A stretch of 64,000 nucleotides of DNA from Ctenosaura bakeri (GCA_948474755.1 CAOLHI010000558.1:496001-560000); one strand, 5' to 3'; counted from the first letter of the stretch, positions 43,872 through 54,697 are shown. Made by a program: numbers and translations. Notes: generated by a model from the letters alone, not told the origin.

Positions 43872-44470
43872 GGTTTTGCCTTAGTTACATCTCAGTTGGA
43901 TTCCTGTAATGGGCTCGACTTGGAGATGCTTTTGAAGAGTGTTAAGAAACTTCAGCTGTTTCAAAGAGCTGTAGACAGATTGCTAACTTGTGCTGGCTAT
44001 AAGGAGTACACAACTCCCTTGTTGTTACAGCTCCACTGGCTGCTGCTCCATTTCTTGGTATAATTCAAAGTGCTGTTTTTGACCTATAAAGCCCTGTACA
44101 GCTCAGGCCAGAGTTATTTGAAGGACTGTATTATCTCTTGTGAACCTGACCGTGTTTTGAGATCTTCTGGAGATGCCCTTATCTTTGTCCCACATTTTCA
44201 CAGGTGCCTTTGTTTAGGAACACGGGGGAGGCTCTTCTCAGTGGCTGAACCCAGGCTTTTGAACTTCTTTTCCAAAGAGGTCAAACAGGCACCCTTCCTG
44301 TTCTTTTTCCACAGGCAGATGGAAACCTTTCTGTTTCAAAAGGGCTTTGAGGACTGCTTTTACAAGGCCCATCCCACCACAACAATGGGTTGGATTTTCT
44401 ATTTGTTATTTTTCTTGTGTGTGTTTTTTTAATGGATTATGTTTTCAACTTTCTGTTATAGTTTAATCAC
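43872..44470 (+). pseudogene. L2-like LINE reverse-transcriptase C-terminal remnant
   Basis: One frame runs from about 43875 to 44432 with a single stop at 44061-44063. Recognisable L2/CR1 blocks appear in order: TSQLDSCNGL (family TSRLDYCNAL), KLQLFQRAVDRLL, TTPLLLQLHWLL, a stop where the family has Gln, FKVLFLTYKALYSSG, YLKDCII, LRSSGDAL, TRGRLFSVAEPRLLN and FRRQ-like FHRQMETFLFQ. This is the thumb/C-terminal part downstream of the polymerase active site. The YADD catalytic box and the endonuclease domain are absent. It is a typical 5'-truncated, dead copy. Confidence 0.8.
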
Positions 44471-44506
44471 TTTTTAATTTTTTTTATTTTATGAATTTTT
44501 AACTAT

Positions 44507-44708
44507 GGCCATTTCCACACCACACTGTTATAGTGTCCTTATTCCACTTTCAACATCTTATGGAATCCTGGGGTTCGCAGTTTAGGGAGGAGCCTTTAGA
44601 ATTCTCAGCCAGGGAGCTCTTTGGCCTCAGTAAACTACAAACCCCAGAATTCCACAGGATGCTGAAAGTGGAATAATAGCACTGTAACACTGTAGGGCAG
44701 AAATGGGC
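44507..44708. mobile_element. Fold-back MITE, Harbinger-like, type A
   Basis: GGCCATTTCCACACCACACTG at left and CACTGTAGGGCAGAAATGGGC at right, with TATTCCACTTTCAACATC and its complement. A perfect TAT duplication flanks it (44504-44506, 44709-44711). It sits just beyond the L2 fragment. Confidence 0.8.
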
Positions 44709-44711
44709 TAT

Positions 44712-46115
44712 GTCTTTTTTATCTGTTGTAGGTTGCCAGAATAGCATAGCCAGAATCCTGTATGAGATTTACAGATGCATAAGTACCATAGTTATGATTC
44801 TATGCAGTGAATCCCAGTCCCCCCATCCCCCTTTACCAGGAAGCAGCTGCTGCAATCAAGAGAGGGTCTGTTCCTCTGTTGCTTGGGATGCATCTAGCTG
44901 CTGTTTTCACCCCCTCCTGTGAGTGATCTATGGTACAACAGGGAGAAGTAAGGCCCCTGGCACAATTTCTCCTCATGCCAGAGCTCTGGCAACAGGGCAG
45001 GGAACATCAGCCCACTGCTTCCTGTTTAACAGGGGAACAGAACCCATCAATTGCACTGGCAGCTTCCTGATAAGTGGAGAATGGGGGACTTTCAGTTCCC
45101 ACATATCCCCTAAACTAGAGGATTAACAGTCACGAGTGTCTAACTCTAAGTTGTGCATTCATAACTGCTGTAGAGTGATTCTGGCCACCATTAACAACAA
45201 CAACTGGCAGCAGCAAACAAGAATAACAATAACAGCAATGACAGAGCTCAAGTAACTCAGCATGGGGAAGTATGGTAGGATATAGGATTCTGAATATATA
45301 GGATTCTGAATAGGTACATGTAGCATTGCTCCTTTGGTTAGATACACTGATTTGTTTTAACCTAAGGGAAGCATTTACAATTCCTATTGATTGCAATGGG
45401 AAAATTAAGTATATATTGTAAATCCAATGATATCACTGGGATGTAGCATCCTTATGGTTTGCTGCATAATAAAGATACTGTTTTTCTTCACAGGGCAAAA
45501 CTGATGGCCAGGTCTTTTTCTTTTCTTATTCTAGAGCAAAAGCTTCTTCTTTGGGCTTTTAGCTGACACAGCAGTAGTGTGTGCTCATTAAGAAAGCCAT
45601 CTCCACCTTTGCTTTGAATTTCACTTTAGCTAAACTCTGGGGACAGCCTAAGGCGATGTGGCAGCCTGCCCTGGGAAATTTCTCTATCTTTAACAAAACA
45701 CATTGAATGCCTTCCCTCAGAATTGCACCTGGTGCATATGGGTGTTTCTTCTCTGTCATTTGAGCAATCAGGTCACCATCAAGAGATGGCATAGTGATGT
45801 TATGCTGTGATCAAGCTGTCTCAAAGATGGAAATTTTATGTTAACTCCAGACAGATGGCATCATCTTCCACCAGAGCCTTCCCAAGTTGTCACCATCTCC
45901 TCTTTTTTCTAATGAAAAGGAAAAAGCATTACAAAGGGAAAGACAGTATTGCCACTCAGTTTTAATTGAATGGTGGTGCTAGGAGCCCTTTTTTTTAGTA
46001 ACACCCACTCACATCCTGTGGTTTAAGGAAGTCTTTATTTAAACCCTCTTAACTTTAAAATCCCATTGAAACTTGACTGCAGGTGAAGTTCCCAATATTA
46101 CTCTATGTCGTCTAT
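44712..46115. other. No gene seen
   Basis: A short tandem GGATTCTGAATATATA pair at 45285-45315 and (AAC)-rich DNA near 45195. The 88-codon minus-strand frame at 45130-45396 is without motif. Confidence 0.4.
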
Positions 46116-46118
46116 GTC

Positions 46119-46238
46119 AAGAGTGGACAATTGTGGCTCTCCAAATGGTTTTGGACTGCAGCACCCATACTCCCTCATCATTGACTATGCTATCTGTGTC
46201 TCTAGGCCAAAACATCTGGAGAACCCAGCTGCCCACAG
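46119..46238. mobile_element. hAT-type MITE (GTGGGCAACTGTGGCCCTCC family)
   Basis: GAGTGGACAATTGTGGCTCTCC then AATGGTTTTGGACTGCAGC at left pairs with GGCCAAAACATCTGGAGAAC then CAGCTGCCCACA at right. The family is common in reptiles and its TIRs resemble hAT ends. The outermost bases and TSD are eroded. Confidence 0.6.
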
Positions 46239-46276
46239 GTAAAATTTAATTTTACCTGCAGGTAAAATTTAATTGA
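46237..46276. repeat. Short palindrome with adjacent direct duplication
   Basis: CAGGTAAAATTTAATTTTACCTG is self-complementary and is followed at once by a second CAGGTAAAATTTAATT. It begins exactly at the right end of the hAT-type MITE. Confidence 0.6.
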
Positions 46277-46279
46277 ATC

Positions 46280-46705
46280 TCTTGGTGTGTAAGGTGAAGT
46301 ACTAAAAATGCATGGTGAGCACTTGAGGTTGAGCTGGTTGTTTCTCTTGAGTAAGTGCAACCAGAAGTAGCTCTTATGAAAATAAAACTGTGGCAAAAGT
46401 ATGAAGAAACACAAGTCTCAATCTCCTGTTTCTTTCTTAGTGGTACTGGGAGGGCCAGTGTTGACTGTAATGTCAGTGGGATGTTGAATGCATTCTGGGT
46501 TTTAATCCAGTCTTTAAAGGAGCTATCCACAGTGCTGAACCCTATCCCTGAAATAATTTTAGCACCTGAGATAGCTCCTTTAACACTCGGACTAAAACTG
46601 AGAGTATATTTTCTACCCCACTGACATGGGAGCCACCAGCCAGTATTGAAGATAGTCAGGCCATTAGTGAAGAGAATTAGTAGACAGCAGGTGGTTCCTT
46701 GGGGT
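46280..46705. other. No gene seen
   Basis: Short frames on both strands without motif. Confidence 0.45.
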
Positions 46706-46707
46706 CT

Positions 46708-46930
46708 TAATACCCTAAAGGCACCAGATCCTGTCTGATCTTGAGCTAAGCAGAGTCAGCCTCGATTAATAGTTGGATGGGAGACTGCCAATGAATACCA
46801 GCTGCTGTAGGCAAAATTTCAGAGGAAGGAACTGGAAAACCACCTCTGAGTATTCCTTGCTTAAGAAAACCTTATGACATTCATGAGGTTACCATAAATT
46901 AACAGGTGTCTTGAAGAAACACACACACAG
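46708..46930 (+). mobile_element. 5S-rRNA-derived SINE, near full length
   Basis: The 5S part (TACCCTAAAGGCACCAGATCC, GTCTGATCTTGAGC, GGATGGGAGACTGCC, GCTGCTGTAGGC) is followed by the SINE body GAGGAAGGAACTGG, ACCACCTCTGAGTATTCC, GAAAACCTTATGACATTC, ACCATAAATTAACAGG and a terminal (CA)n. This is the reference for the truncated copy at position 5 and the fragment at 54698. Confidence 0.9.
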
Positions 46931-46934
46931 GTAG

Positions 46935-48290
46935 ATGGGTCCTTCAATCTTCCCCCATCATCTGACTCTTCCCCCTTTTTGTGTTTTTCCCTCTTTTCCA
47001 CCATCCCTATCTGTTCCAGTATGTTGAATAAGCTTGGCCAAACAGGTGGACAGAGAGAGAATCTGTGGAAGAAGGTTGGACGCCCACTTCCACCTGGTGT
47101 CTTGAAAATGCTCCTTCATCTCTGCTGCGTTGCCATAATCAGCAAACCTATTTGAGGGAAACATGGGCTGCTTGCACAGCATGTTATTCTCCCCTTGGGG
47201 ACAGAGAGTATGATTTAGAGAACAAGGTGGAGTCCCCAAACTATCAAAATGAAGCACCTAGTTTTCCAGACATGCTTCTTTTCATTTCAAACAACAGCTT
47301 CTCCTGCAGAATAAATGACTTAGCAGCTTGATGAAGCTTATTTTATTCCCCAGATGTCTTTGACCACAAGGTCTCACTGTAGTCCTAGACAGGCTTTTGG
47401 ACTTGAAAGCCATAGGAAAGCAAAAGCTGGGAAGCTGCTCTATGCTAATTCCAGTGGCTACAGACAAATTTTCATTGCCAAGAATTCCCTGCAGATAAGA
47501 GCAAATGAGCTGCCCAGGGAATTGTACTTGCCATATTCTTCTGGTCTTGAAATGCTGCTGTTTTGCAAATGTCCAAGGCATTTCACTTTATTATGCAAGA
47601 ACATTTTAAAAAGAAAAGAAAAGGAAGAAGACATATATAATTCTACTTGGTTGGAATGAGAGATTAGCCTGAAATCAAAACTGTCTCTGCTAATATATTC
47701 TGGTTAGATGTAATTACATCTTGTGCTGTGGAGAGATTAGAAAAAAATCCTAAAGAGCAAAGGAAAGGCTGCAGGGGGGAATGGGGGGATTGATTAGGAA
47801 GCTCAAATACAGTCCCCTATTCTAAACTAAATACAGGCTGAATAGTTTGTGAAAGAGCATTTCCCCCTTTCTACACACTTTGTCCCATCATAGAAGATAC
47901 TCCCCCCCCCAAAGCACTGTCTTCCTGAAACAGCACAGATTAAAAGCTTTGGATTCAAGCTTTATTTGAAGAAGAAATGTTTTATCCTCACAACTCACCT
48001 CCAGACACTGGTATTTCTTACAAGCTTTGGCCTCTGCATTTTGGTATCTCTATTTTCACTAAATTGGCTTTGGTAATCTGGTGGGGGTTTTTGAAAACCG
48101 TGAAGAGCAAAAATCTGAAAGAATCTCTCTCCCCCGCCCACTCACACATACGGAAAGAGAGAGAGAGAGAGAAACAAGAGAGAGTTATATAGCTTCAAGA
48201 TGTTTTGGACTTCAACTTATAAATGCCAGCATGGCAATGAATGGATGTTCAGCAATTATGACAGTCATGTCCCCCTCTCCTCTTTTATAC
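46935..48290. other. No gene seen; (GA)n at 48157-48183
   Basis: Frames of 86-101 codons at 46958-47659 on both strands lack motifs. A (GA)n microsatellite near 48160 lies within one of them. Confidence 0.4.
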
Positions 48291-48299
48291 ATTGCTGCA

Positions 48300-49330
48300 A
48301 TTGTTGTTGTTAACTGCAGTCAAGTCAACTTCAACTAATGGCAACCCTATGGAAGACAGACTCTCAAGTCACCCTCTGTTACCCTGACTTCTGGGGGTCC
48401 CCTGATGGACACCTTGATTTGCTTCAGTCAAAAAGACTGGGGGAATTAGCAGAGCACTGGCCTTGGCAGAATGAAGGGCAGGGTAACCCAGCAAGACCTT
48501 CAACCTAATTTTTACGGGGTCAGACCACACAAAAACCAGCCAAAGATTAAAAAGTAAACTAAAAATGTGTTTTTATTGGGGGAATTCACTCATGCATGCA
48601 CACAAGATACATAGTCAAACATTCACACAAGAGCTAACTAAAGGAGAAAGGGAGGGAAAAAATTATGGATAGAGAGGCTGAGGGTTTTGGAAGTTATATA
48701 GTTACCATTCCAGAAGAGTAGTGAAGAGCTTGAAATGTGACTTAGACTTCTGTCTAAGGGCAGACAGATCAGGATTCAGAGCAAGATAGTAGAGTCTTGC
48801 ATTTCATCTGACTGCAACTGACTTCTCAAAAACAAGGGTTTATATACTCTCCTTTCCTCCCTGAAGGGGTGTGAGTTGATTGCTCTCCCAGCCTAGTGAA
48901 CAATGGGAGTTGCAACACAGCCAATGGGGTCTGGAATGGACTGAATGTCTTTAAATATCTTGGTTGAGAGGGGGTTTCTGGGCTATCTGCAGTAGGATAT
49001 GCACACAGTAGGGGTCCTGGGCACCTTATTGTTTTCCGATGTTGGCAGTTGATAGGATTAGCTCTGAGCCATCAAGTCAGGCTTTCTTGGCTAATTTCAG
49101 AGAATTTTTGACCTGGCTGTGCTGGGGTCATCTCTGACCTATTCCCAGCCAGTGTCCCTCTTTTCCACATGGCCTTGCCAGCCATAAGTATAATGTATAT
49201 TTTATGCCAGTTGAACATATCTGCCAATTAATATATTTTGCCAATTAGACCATATCAAAATGTAGGGGTGTATGGCCTGGTAACACTACCATCAACAGTC
49301 CTGCTCACATCTTGCAGATTCAGAAGCCTA
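48300..49330 (-). mobile_element. BovB (RTE) LINE 3' end, split by a solo LTR
   Basis: Read on the minus strand, 49330-49286 gives GATGTGAGCAGGACTGTTGATGGTAG. After the LTR, 48376-48300 gives GAGGGTGACTTGAGAGTC, CATAGGGTTGCCATTAGTTG and AAGTTGACTTGACTGC, ending in AACAACAAC. This is the 3' end of the squamate BovB-type LINE, the likely partner of the Sauria SINEs, with which it shares the last about 50 bases. The reverse transcriptase is missing. Confidence 0.6.
48377..49285 (-). mobile_element. Solo LTR, 909 bp (LTR family 1)
   Basis: The ends are TGTTACC...GGTAACA. On the minus strand AGTATATAAACCC (48837-48850) is followed by AATAAA (48572-48577). The region beyond AATAAA matches 9339-9540 and the U3 start matches 26098-26172. 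A flanking duplication is not clean (ACCCTC at left, CTACC at right), but both flanks join into one BovB sequence, which confirms the insertion. No internal retroelement genes adjoin. Confidence 0.8.
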
Positions 49331-49513
49331 AATCCAGTAGTTAGTCCCAACTAGAGGCAACCCACTGAATAAATGGGAACTTAGCAAACAGGGAGACTTG
49401 GTAAATTTCATTAACAGAATAGGTCTTGTTACAACTAACAATTAGATATAGGCTGGAATTCATATTCACTTGTCAATGTAACACAATATGACCCCGTTTA
49501 ACCATTTGTAATC

Positions 49514-49698
49514 CAGAGCCAGCATGGTGTAGTGGTTTGAGTGTTGAACTACAAACCCTGGAAACCAGGATTAATTCCCCCACTGGACCATGGAAACCCA
49601 CTGAGTGACGTTGGGTGCATCATGCACTTTCAACCCCAGAAAACCCTGTGATAGATTTGCCTTAGGGTCACCATAAATTGGGAATAACTTAAAGGCAC

Positions 49699-49730
<32 letters not shown>
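49514..49730 (+). mobile_element. Sauria SINE with (AAC)n tail
   Basis: A clear tRNA-like head: GGTGTAGTGGTTTGAGTG (A box) and AGGATTAATTCCCC (decayed B box). Then GACCATGGAAACCCACTGAG, GGTCACCATAAATTGGG, AAGGCACAC and a pure (AAC)n run at 49699-49729. It is the best-preserved tail in the window. A hAT element begins nine bases after it. Confidence 0.9.
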
Positions 49731-49738
49731 TTGTAATA

Positions 49739-50244
49739 TGGGGTGGGCAACGTGTGCCTGCATGCAGCCCCAGAGCTCTCCAGGGATAAAAATAAAAAAT
49801 AAAATGCTTGCCCCCAAATTTACCTAATAGCTATTTAGGGGATATGGGGGACATTTTGCCACATTTTGGGGTGAATGGCTCTGCGCTATTTAAGGCCGAG
49901 GAATACTCTTTTTTTTTTAAAAAAAAACAACAACTAGGATGCTCTTTGTTGTTGTGGGGCAAAAATTTCATTTTTTTTTCTTCAGAGAGTATGGCAGGTG
50001 AGTGGGGTGCTACCCTGCAAGCTCTCCTGCAGAGGTGTATCTCCGGTGGGGCAAGTAGAGCACGTGCCCTGGTTGCCAATGCCAGGGGGCACAAAAAAGC
50101 CATGCATGTGGTGGGGGGTAAGGATAAGAAGGTAGGGGCACAATTTCTACACTTGTCCTAAGCACTATTTATGCTAGATACGCCACTGGTCTCCTGTGAG
50201 ATTAATGCACACACACATCAACATCTGACAGTTGCTGACCCTTG
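49739..50244. mobile_element. Non-autonomous hAT element, 506 bp
   Basis: TGGGGTGGGCAACG at left and CAGTTGCTGACCCTTG at right are inverted hAT-type ends. A perfect 8-bp duplication TTGTAATA flanks it (49731-49738, 50245-50252). The interior has T9A10 near 49910-49927 and a nested MITE at 50030-50188. The 117-codon frame across it is not a transposase. Confidence 0.8.
50030..50188. mobile_element. hAT-type MITE, 159 bp, nested in the hAT at 49739
   Basis: CAGAGGTGTATCT at left and AGATACGCCACTG at right are inverted repeats. The 8-bp duplication CTCTCCTG (50022-50029) / GTCTCCTG (50189-50196) matches at 7 of 8. Its interior GTGGGGCAAGTAGAGCACG and GGGGGCACAAAAAAGCC shows no coding signal. 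Confidence 0.75.
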
Positions 50245-50252
50245 TTGTAATA

Positions 50253-50985
50253 TACATGGTAGCCTTGATATTGTGAAATTAGAAGCAATACACTTACAAA
50301 AACATGTCACTTAAGTATAGAAAGGGATATTTACCTGCACAGTTATTCTTTTACACTTCAGATGCAAAAGAGTTGCCAGCACAGCCTTCGGGGATTTGAA
50401 ACGGAGTAGCGATAGACAACTTCTTAGTCCTTAGGGCAGGGACATCATCTTTTTTCCTACTGAAGGGCACATTCCCTGGGGGGTAGTCTGTCCAAAGCTG
50501 CATATAATGGGCAAGAACAGAGGCAACAATCAGGAACATTTTCTTTTCTCTGCAAGGTCTGCAGTGGCTACTTGCAGGGGTTTTTTTGGAATGAGCCTGC
50601 TGAGACTGCAGGTTCTCATCGGTTTTTTGAATTGAGCATGAGCACACAAAACTTGTGTGTAACTAAAATGTGAGCCCTGCTAAACAGGGCTTGTTGCATC
50701 CCCAACCCCTATAATACCATTTCAAGTCACTACGTATCTTTGAAGTATAACTCTGCACTGTGCCCCTCATTACAAAAACAAAGGAACTCTATGCAGATAA
50801 CGGTGTTATTATAACTCATTGCTTTTCATCTTTGGTTTACTCTGGTATCAAGTAGATGGACCATAACTCAATAGATGAGGACCTACTTCACCTACAGAAG
50901 ACGTATAGCAAGAAGGATGCAATAGCTTATGTGAAAGATCTCTCTTGAAGAGCATGTTGTCCATCAAAATAGAAAATGGTGGCCT
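50253..50985. other. No gene seen
   Basis: Unremarkable DNA; the 98-codon minus-strand frame has no motif. Confidence 0.45.
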
Positions 50986-50991
50986 GGACAC

Positions 50992-51060
50992 TAGAAGTTG
51001 GAAAAATTACCTTTTTGGATCACAGTTCTCAGAAACCACTAACCATCATGGCTATGGAAA
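50992..51060 (+). repeat. Half copy of the AGAGCTTGG MITE family
   Basis: AGTTGGAAAAATTACCTTTTTGG then ATCACAGTTCTCAG and ACCATCATGGCTATGG. Confidence 0.45.
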
Positions 51061-51064
51061 TATA

Positions 51065-51605
51065 GCCTAAGAGTTTTTTTTTTCTAATTTCCACTAGACA
51101 GATAATCAGACATTTGAAAAGCTAGAAGAACCCATACTCAACAAGAGTAAATGCCATCTCTGTGTAGTTGGGCACAAGAATTCCAAGCCCTAAATTGAAG
51201 CTTTGAGACTACTTTTATAAGAACACAGCCCTGCCAACAAGGTATTCCTTGAAGCTCTGGGACAATCTCCAAAACAGGTAGCTGTGGGTTTAGATACTGT
51301 TTTTCAGTCCAGTGTTGAGATTTGCTGTGAGGCTTAAATGTAGAAGACCATATTCTGGCTCTTCTGGATAATGTGAAGGAAGATGTAGAAAAATGTGATT
51401 GATTCAAGTAGAAAAATGAATGAGTTCAAGACCTGAGATTTGAACTAGAGAAGAACAGGAAGATTGCCTTGATCTGACCTCCCAAGTAAATGAGAAGATA
51501 TCTTTTTAAAAATAAATCTTGTGTTCTTAGCAAATAGATTCAATTCCAGCTCCCAACATCAAACAGAATCAGATATATTGTGTGTACATTATCAGAGCTG
51601 GGAGA
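51065..51605. other. No gene seen
   Basis: AT-rich DNA without recognised features. Confidence 0.45.
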
Positions 51606-51609
51606 CTAT

Positions 51610-51790
51610 GGCCATTTTCGCACTGGACTGTTATAGTACTGTTATTCCACTTTCAACATCCAATGGAATCCTAGTGTTTGCAGTTTAGGGAGGGGCCTTT
51701 GAAGCCCCTCCCTAAACTGCAAACCCCAGGATTCCATAGGATGTTGAAAGTAGAATAATAGTGCTATAACAGTCTAGTCCGGAAATGGCC
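51610..51790. mobile_element. Fold-back MITE, Harbinger-like, type A (most perfect copy)
   Basis: GGCCATTTTCGCACTGGACTG at left and CAGTCTAGTCCGGAAATGGCC at right, with TTAGGGAGGGGCCTTTG meeting AAGCCCCTCCCTAAAC at the centre, so almost the whole element is one hairpin. TAT duplications lie at 51607-51609 and 51791-51793. Confidence 0.85.
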
Positions 51791-51794
51791 TATG

Positions 51795-51930
51795 TTTTTG
51801 GATGACAGCTCCCAGTAATGACCCTAGGTGGTGGATTCTGGGAGTTGTAGTCAAAAAGAAACTTCTGGTAGAGAGATTCTAGTCACCGGAGTCTTCCAAA
51901 GTAACTTTTCTGGACACTGCACTGTGTATG
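51795..51930 (-). repeat. AGAGCTTGG-family MITE, diverged
   Basis: GACAGCTCCCAG and CTGGGAGTTGTAGTCAAAAAG form the palindromic core, and CCAAAGTAACTTTTCTGG is the terminus on the minus strand. It directly follows the type A MITE. Confidence 0.5.
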
Positions 51931-51934
51931 AAAT

Positions 51935-53255
51935 GCATTTTTGTTGCCTTGAGTAGAAGTGCCATATTTAGTGCAGCTGTGCATCAGTGATCTTTTCTTC
52001 TGGTAAAAGTCTCCACAAAGGTGCTTTCTTTCGTCTATGCAGCTCCTGACTGGCATAGATTAGACCAGCAGAGTGCAGTAGCAGCCCTTCCAGGAACAGA
52101 TGCTAAAATCACGTAATGTGGTATTTTGTCTTCCTCCTACTTAGTTGTGTGATCCATATCTCCATGGAGAGGAAACCAGTCACTTTCTAAGTTTAGATTT
52201 TCCCCTGCTTAGTATTCCCTGCATGCCCTGCAGTGAAGGCGTAGAGAACTGCAAAACTTGCTGGTGCTCCTTACAAAGTCCTAATGAGACTGGCCTCATG
52301 CACTAGTAAAGGAAATGTCTATTGTGCAGCAAGACTTCAGAAAGTCTCAAGCTTGTGCTATGGCACTTTAAGCTGGTTATCATTCACTTTCAGTCCAGCT
52401 CCTTCAAATATAGCTCATTCACCACAGCTACCCAAAGTATTACACATGTTCCAGATGAAATACCAAAGAGAGAGAGAGAGAGGGAGAGAAGAAGCACATT
52501 TTCCCATTTTGTGGTTGTGCTTTTGTGGTATGTTCATTCAGGTGCTCTCCAAACCAAACAAAGCACACTCACCCTGACAACATAACCTTGTATGTGTTTC
52601 CTCAGAAAGTTCAATAGGGGCTTAGTCCCAGGTGAATGGCTATAGGTCTGTAGCATCATGCAGGATCAAGCATATGACCCTTGGGTACACTGCAGAAATT
52701 GTTGCATTTTCAGATAGAAACAAACAAATGCTCCAGTGCCCATACCAACAGTTTTTGTGCTGTCTCCATTGCAATTACGTCTGAAATCAATGGAGTCTTC
52801 TCAGGAATTGTTCTTTGTCACTTTCAATCACACTGCACATGATTATAAGACCTTATTGCTATATCCGTTGCCTGACTTTTAACAGAAAATTTAAATACCT
52901 TTTTCATAGACCCAATAATGCAGCAGAACACAATATAACTAGCAGCTGAATTAAATAAAAGTTGGTTCTTATCACATGAACAAAGACAGGTCTTCAATAT
53001 TTCTTTCCCACTTCCTATTGAAGTAACACAGTGGCTTCTCAGGCATTACTGTACTTGGTCCTATTGTGTTTACTCCTCTGCAAGGACTGCAGAAAAAAAA
53101 TATGTGGAGTTGAGTTGCATTTATATCCCACTTTTTCTGTGTGATTCATTGGCTGGTGTCCAGGGGGTTTCTGCCACTGTAAATATTAATTGCTTTGGAC
53201 TTTAGCTACCAGAAGATGTAGGCCTATGATCTCAAAACTAACCTTCCTTCTTTAT
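51935..53255. other. No gene seen; (GA)n at 52468-52490
   Basis: Only the (GA)n run near 52470 stands out; overlapping frames of 87 and 97 codons pass through it and are chance. Confidence 0.4.
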
Positions 53256-53258
53256 TCC

Positions 53259-53625
53259 ACATCCTCCAAAATTTCATAGATGAAAACCAGGACACATGTG
53301 GCCAACCAACATAAGACTGTGATCAAGATGGCAAACGTTATTACTGAGGAAGAACACAGAAGGTACGAGAGGTTGCAGCAGTTTGCTTTTGCTTGAGCAT
53401 TCTGGGAAGGCCAGGATTCGACCTCCCTGCTCTCTTCTCTCCCCCACTGAATTAACTGAGTGGACACTATTTTGGCACTTTGAACTGAATTTGCAGCACT
53501 TGAAGTAAGTGGAGGACAAAGGGGGAAAGTGACAAGAAGACAGAGAAAGTGGGGCATTTTAAAAGTATCTGAAAAAGTGGGACAACAGAGGTTTAATGGA
53601 GACTGTCTCTGTCAAATAGGCAAAG
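53259..53625 (+). mobile_element. CATACC-ended DNA element, copy 5
   Basis: It starts CACATCCTCCAAAATTTC and contains GAAAACCAGGACACATGTGG, GTTTGCTTTTGCTTGAGC, TTTGAACTGAATTTGCAGC, AAAAAGTGGGACAACAGAGG and GACTGTCTCTGTCAAATAGG. The 101- and 81-codon minus-strand frames inside are not conserved as coding in other copies. Confidence 0.65.
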
Positions 53626-53830
53626 ACATTTAAGAGAGATTTAAGCACCCCCTCGCATACACCACAACACTGTTACTTCAGGCAAAATGGTAACCCCTCC
53701 ATGACTGCTTCAGAAATTCCACCCAAGATCTTTCATACCACAATAGCTTGAAGATTAAGAAATGGAACTAGGATGAAACTTCAAAGACATGACTGAGGGA
53801 GCATACAGACAAAGCCTGCCTTGAGTCTCA

Positions 53831-54048
53831 GGTCCCTATCACACGACACTGTTACAGCACTATTATTCCATTTTAACTAACCTGGCTGCACCCTTTGGAA
53901 TTCTGGGGTTTCTAGTTTGGTGAGGCACTGGAGCTCTCTGACTAAGAATTCTAAATGCCTTTCCCTAAACTGCAAATCTAAGGATTCCATGTGATATTGC
54001 CATGACAGTTAAAGTGGAATAATAGCGCTGTAACAGTATAGTGTGATA
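53831..54048. mobile_element. Fold-back MITE, type A-related subfamily
   Basis: GGTCCCTATCACACGACACTG and CAGTATAGTGTGATATAAC are inverted ends. TTACAGCACTATTATTCC pairs with GGAATAATAGCGCTGTAA. The ATGACAGTTAAAGTGG variant is shared with 20500 and 22831. No clear TSD. Confidence 0.65.
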
Positions 54049-54175
54049 TAACTCTCACTTTCTGCAGTCACAATCCCCTCTTCCATCTTGGTGGTGCATT
54101 GAGCCTACTTCTGTCTCTCCACAAAATTAAATGGCTGATATTAATTTCTATGGGAAATGTCACAGACTGGGAAAG

Positions 54176-54282
54176 TTAATTGAAGTTACTTTTTTTTTTT
54201 TTTTTGGACTTCCAGAATCACCCCAACTAGCCTGGCTACTCGGAATTGTAAACCAAAAATTGCCTTTCTAAGCTCTGGGGAA
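54176..54282. repeat. AGAGCTTGG-family MITE with T17 run
   Basis: GAAGTTACTTTTTT with a 17-base T tract, GGACTTCCAGAATCACCCC, CTAGCCTGGCTACTCGGAATTG and CTTTCTAAGCTCTGGG at the far end. Confidence 0.45.
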
Positions 54283-54285
54283 GCT

Positions 54286-54695
54286 ACTGCACTTGGGATG
54301 CTTTTGCAGAAGTTGAAAGCCTGCCTTCCTCTATATTTGTCAACAGATAGAATAGCCCTCATTCCAGAAGAATGTGTGAGGCCTCATCATTCCCTCTTGG
54401 GATATAGTATTCCCTCCATATGCAACCCAACGTTTTCAATGAATGGCAGGCAGTTAAATAATAGTGCCCCTTTTCGGCATTAAATTAGTTGCTTATTTCT
54501 TTATTGACATTTGTATTGCTTCGCATGGCTCCAAGGGATTCCTCAGGGTGATTAACAACAGGTCATAAGCTGAAAACTTAATAAAATTCATCCGGAAAAT
54601 CAGTAACATGGGGAGAACATAGCAGTGTTAGAAGTTGAACCAATAAGAATTAAACGCACAAAAAGTTATGCTATGTGTATGTATGGGTTGGTGGG
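54286..54695. other. No gene seen; weak L2-tail-like stretch near 54490-54570
   Basis: TTTCTTTATTGACATTTGTATTGC then GGCTCCAAGGGATTCC is reminiscent of diverged L2 3' tails on the minus strand, too weak to call firmly. Confidence 0.3.
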
Positions 54696-54697
54696 TG

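Noticed and set aside
49514..49580. tRNA gene
   Set aside because: The A and B boxes belong to a SINE head; the cloverleaf cannot be completed and the SINE tail follows.
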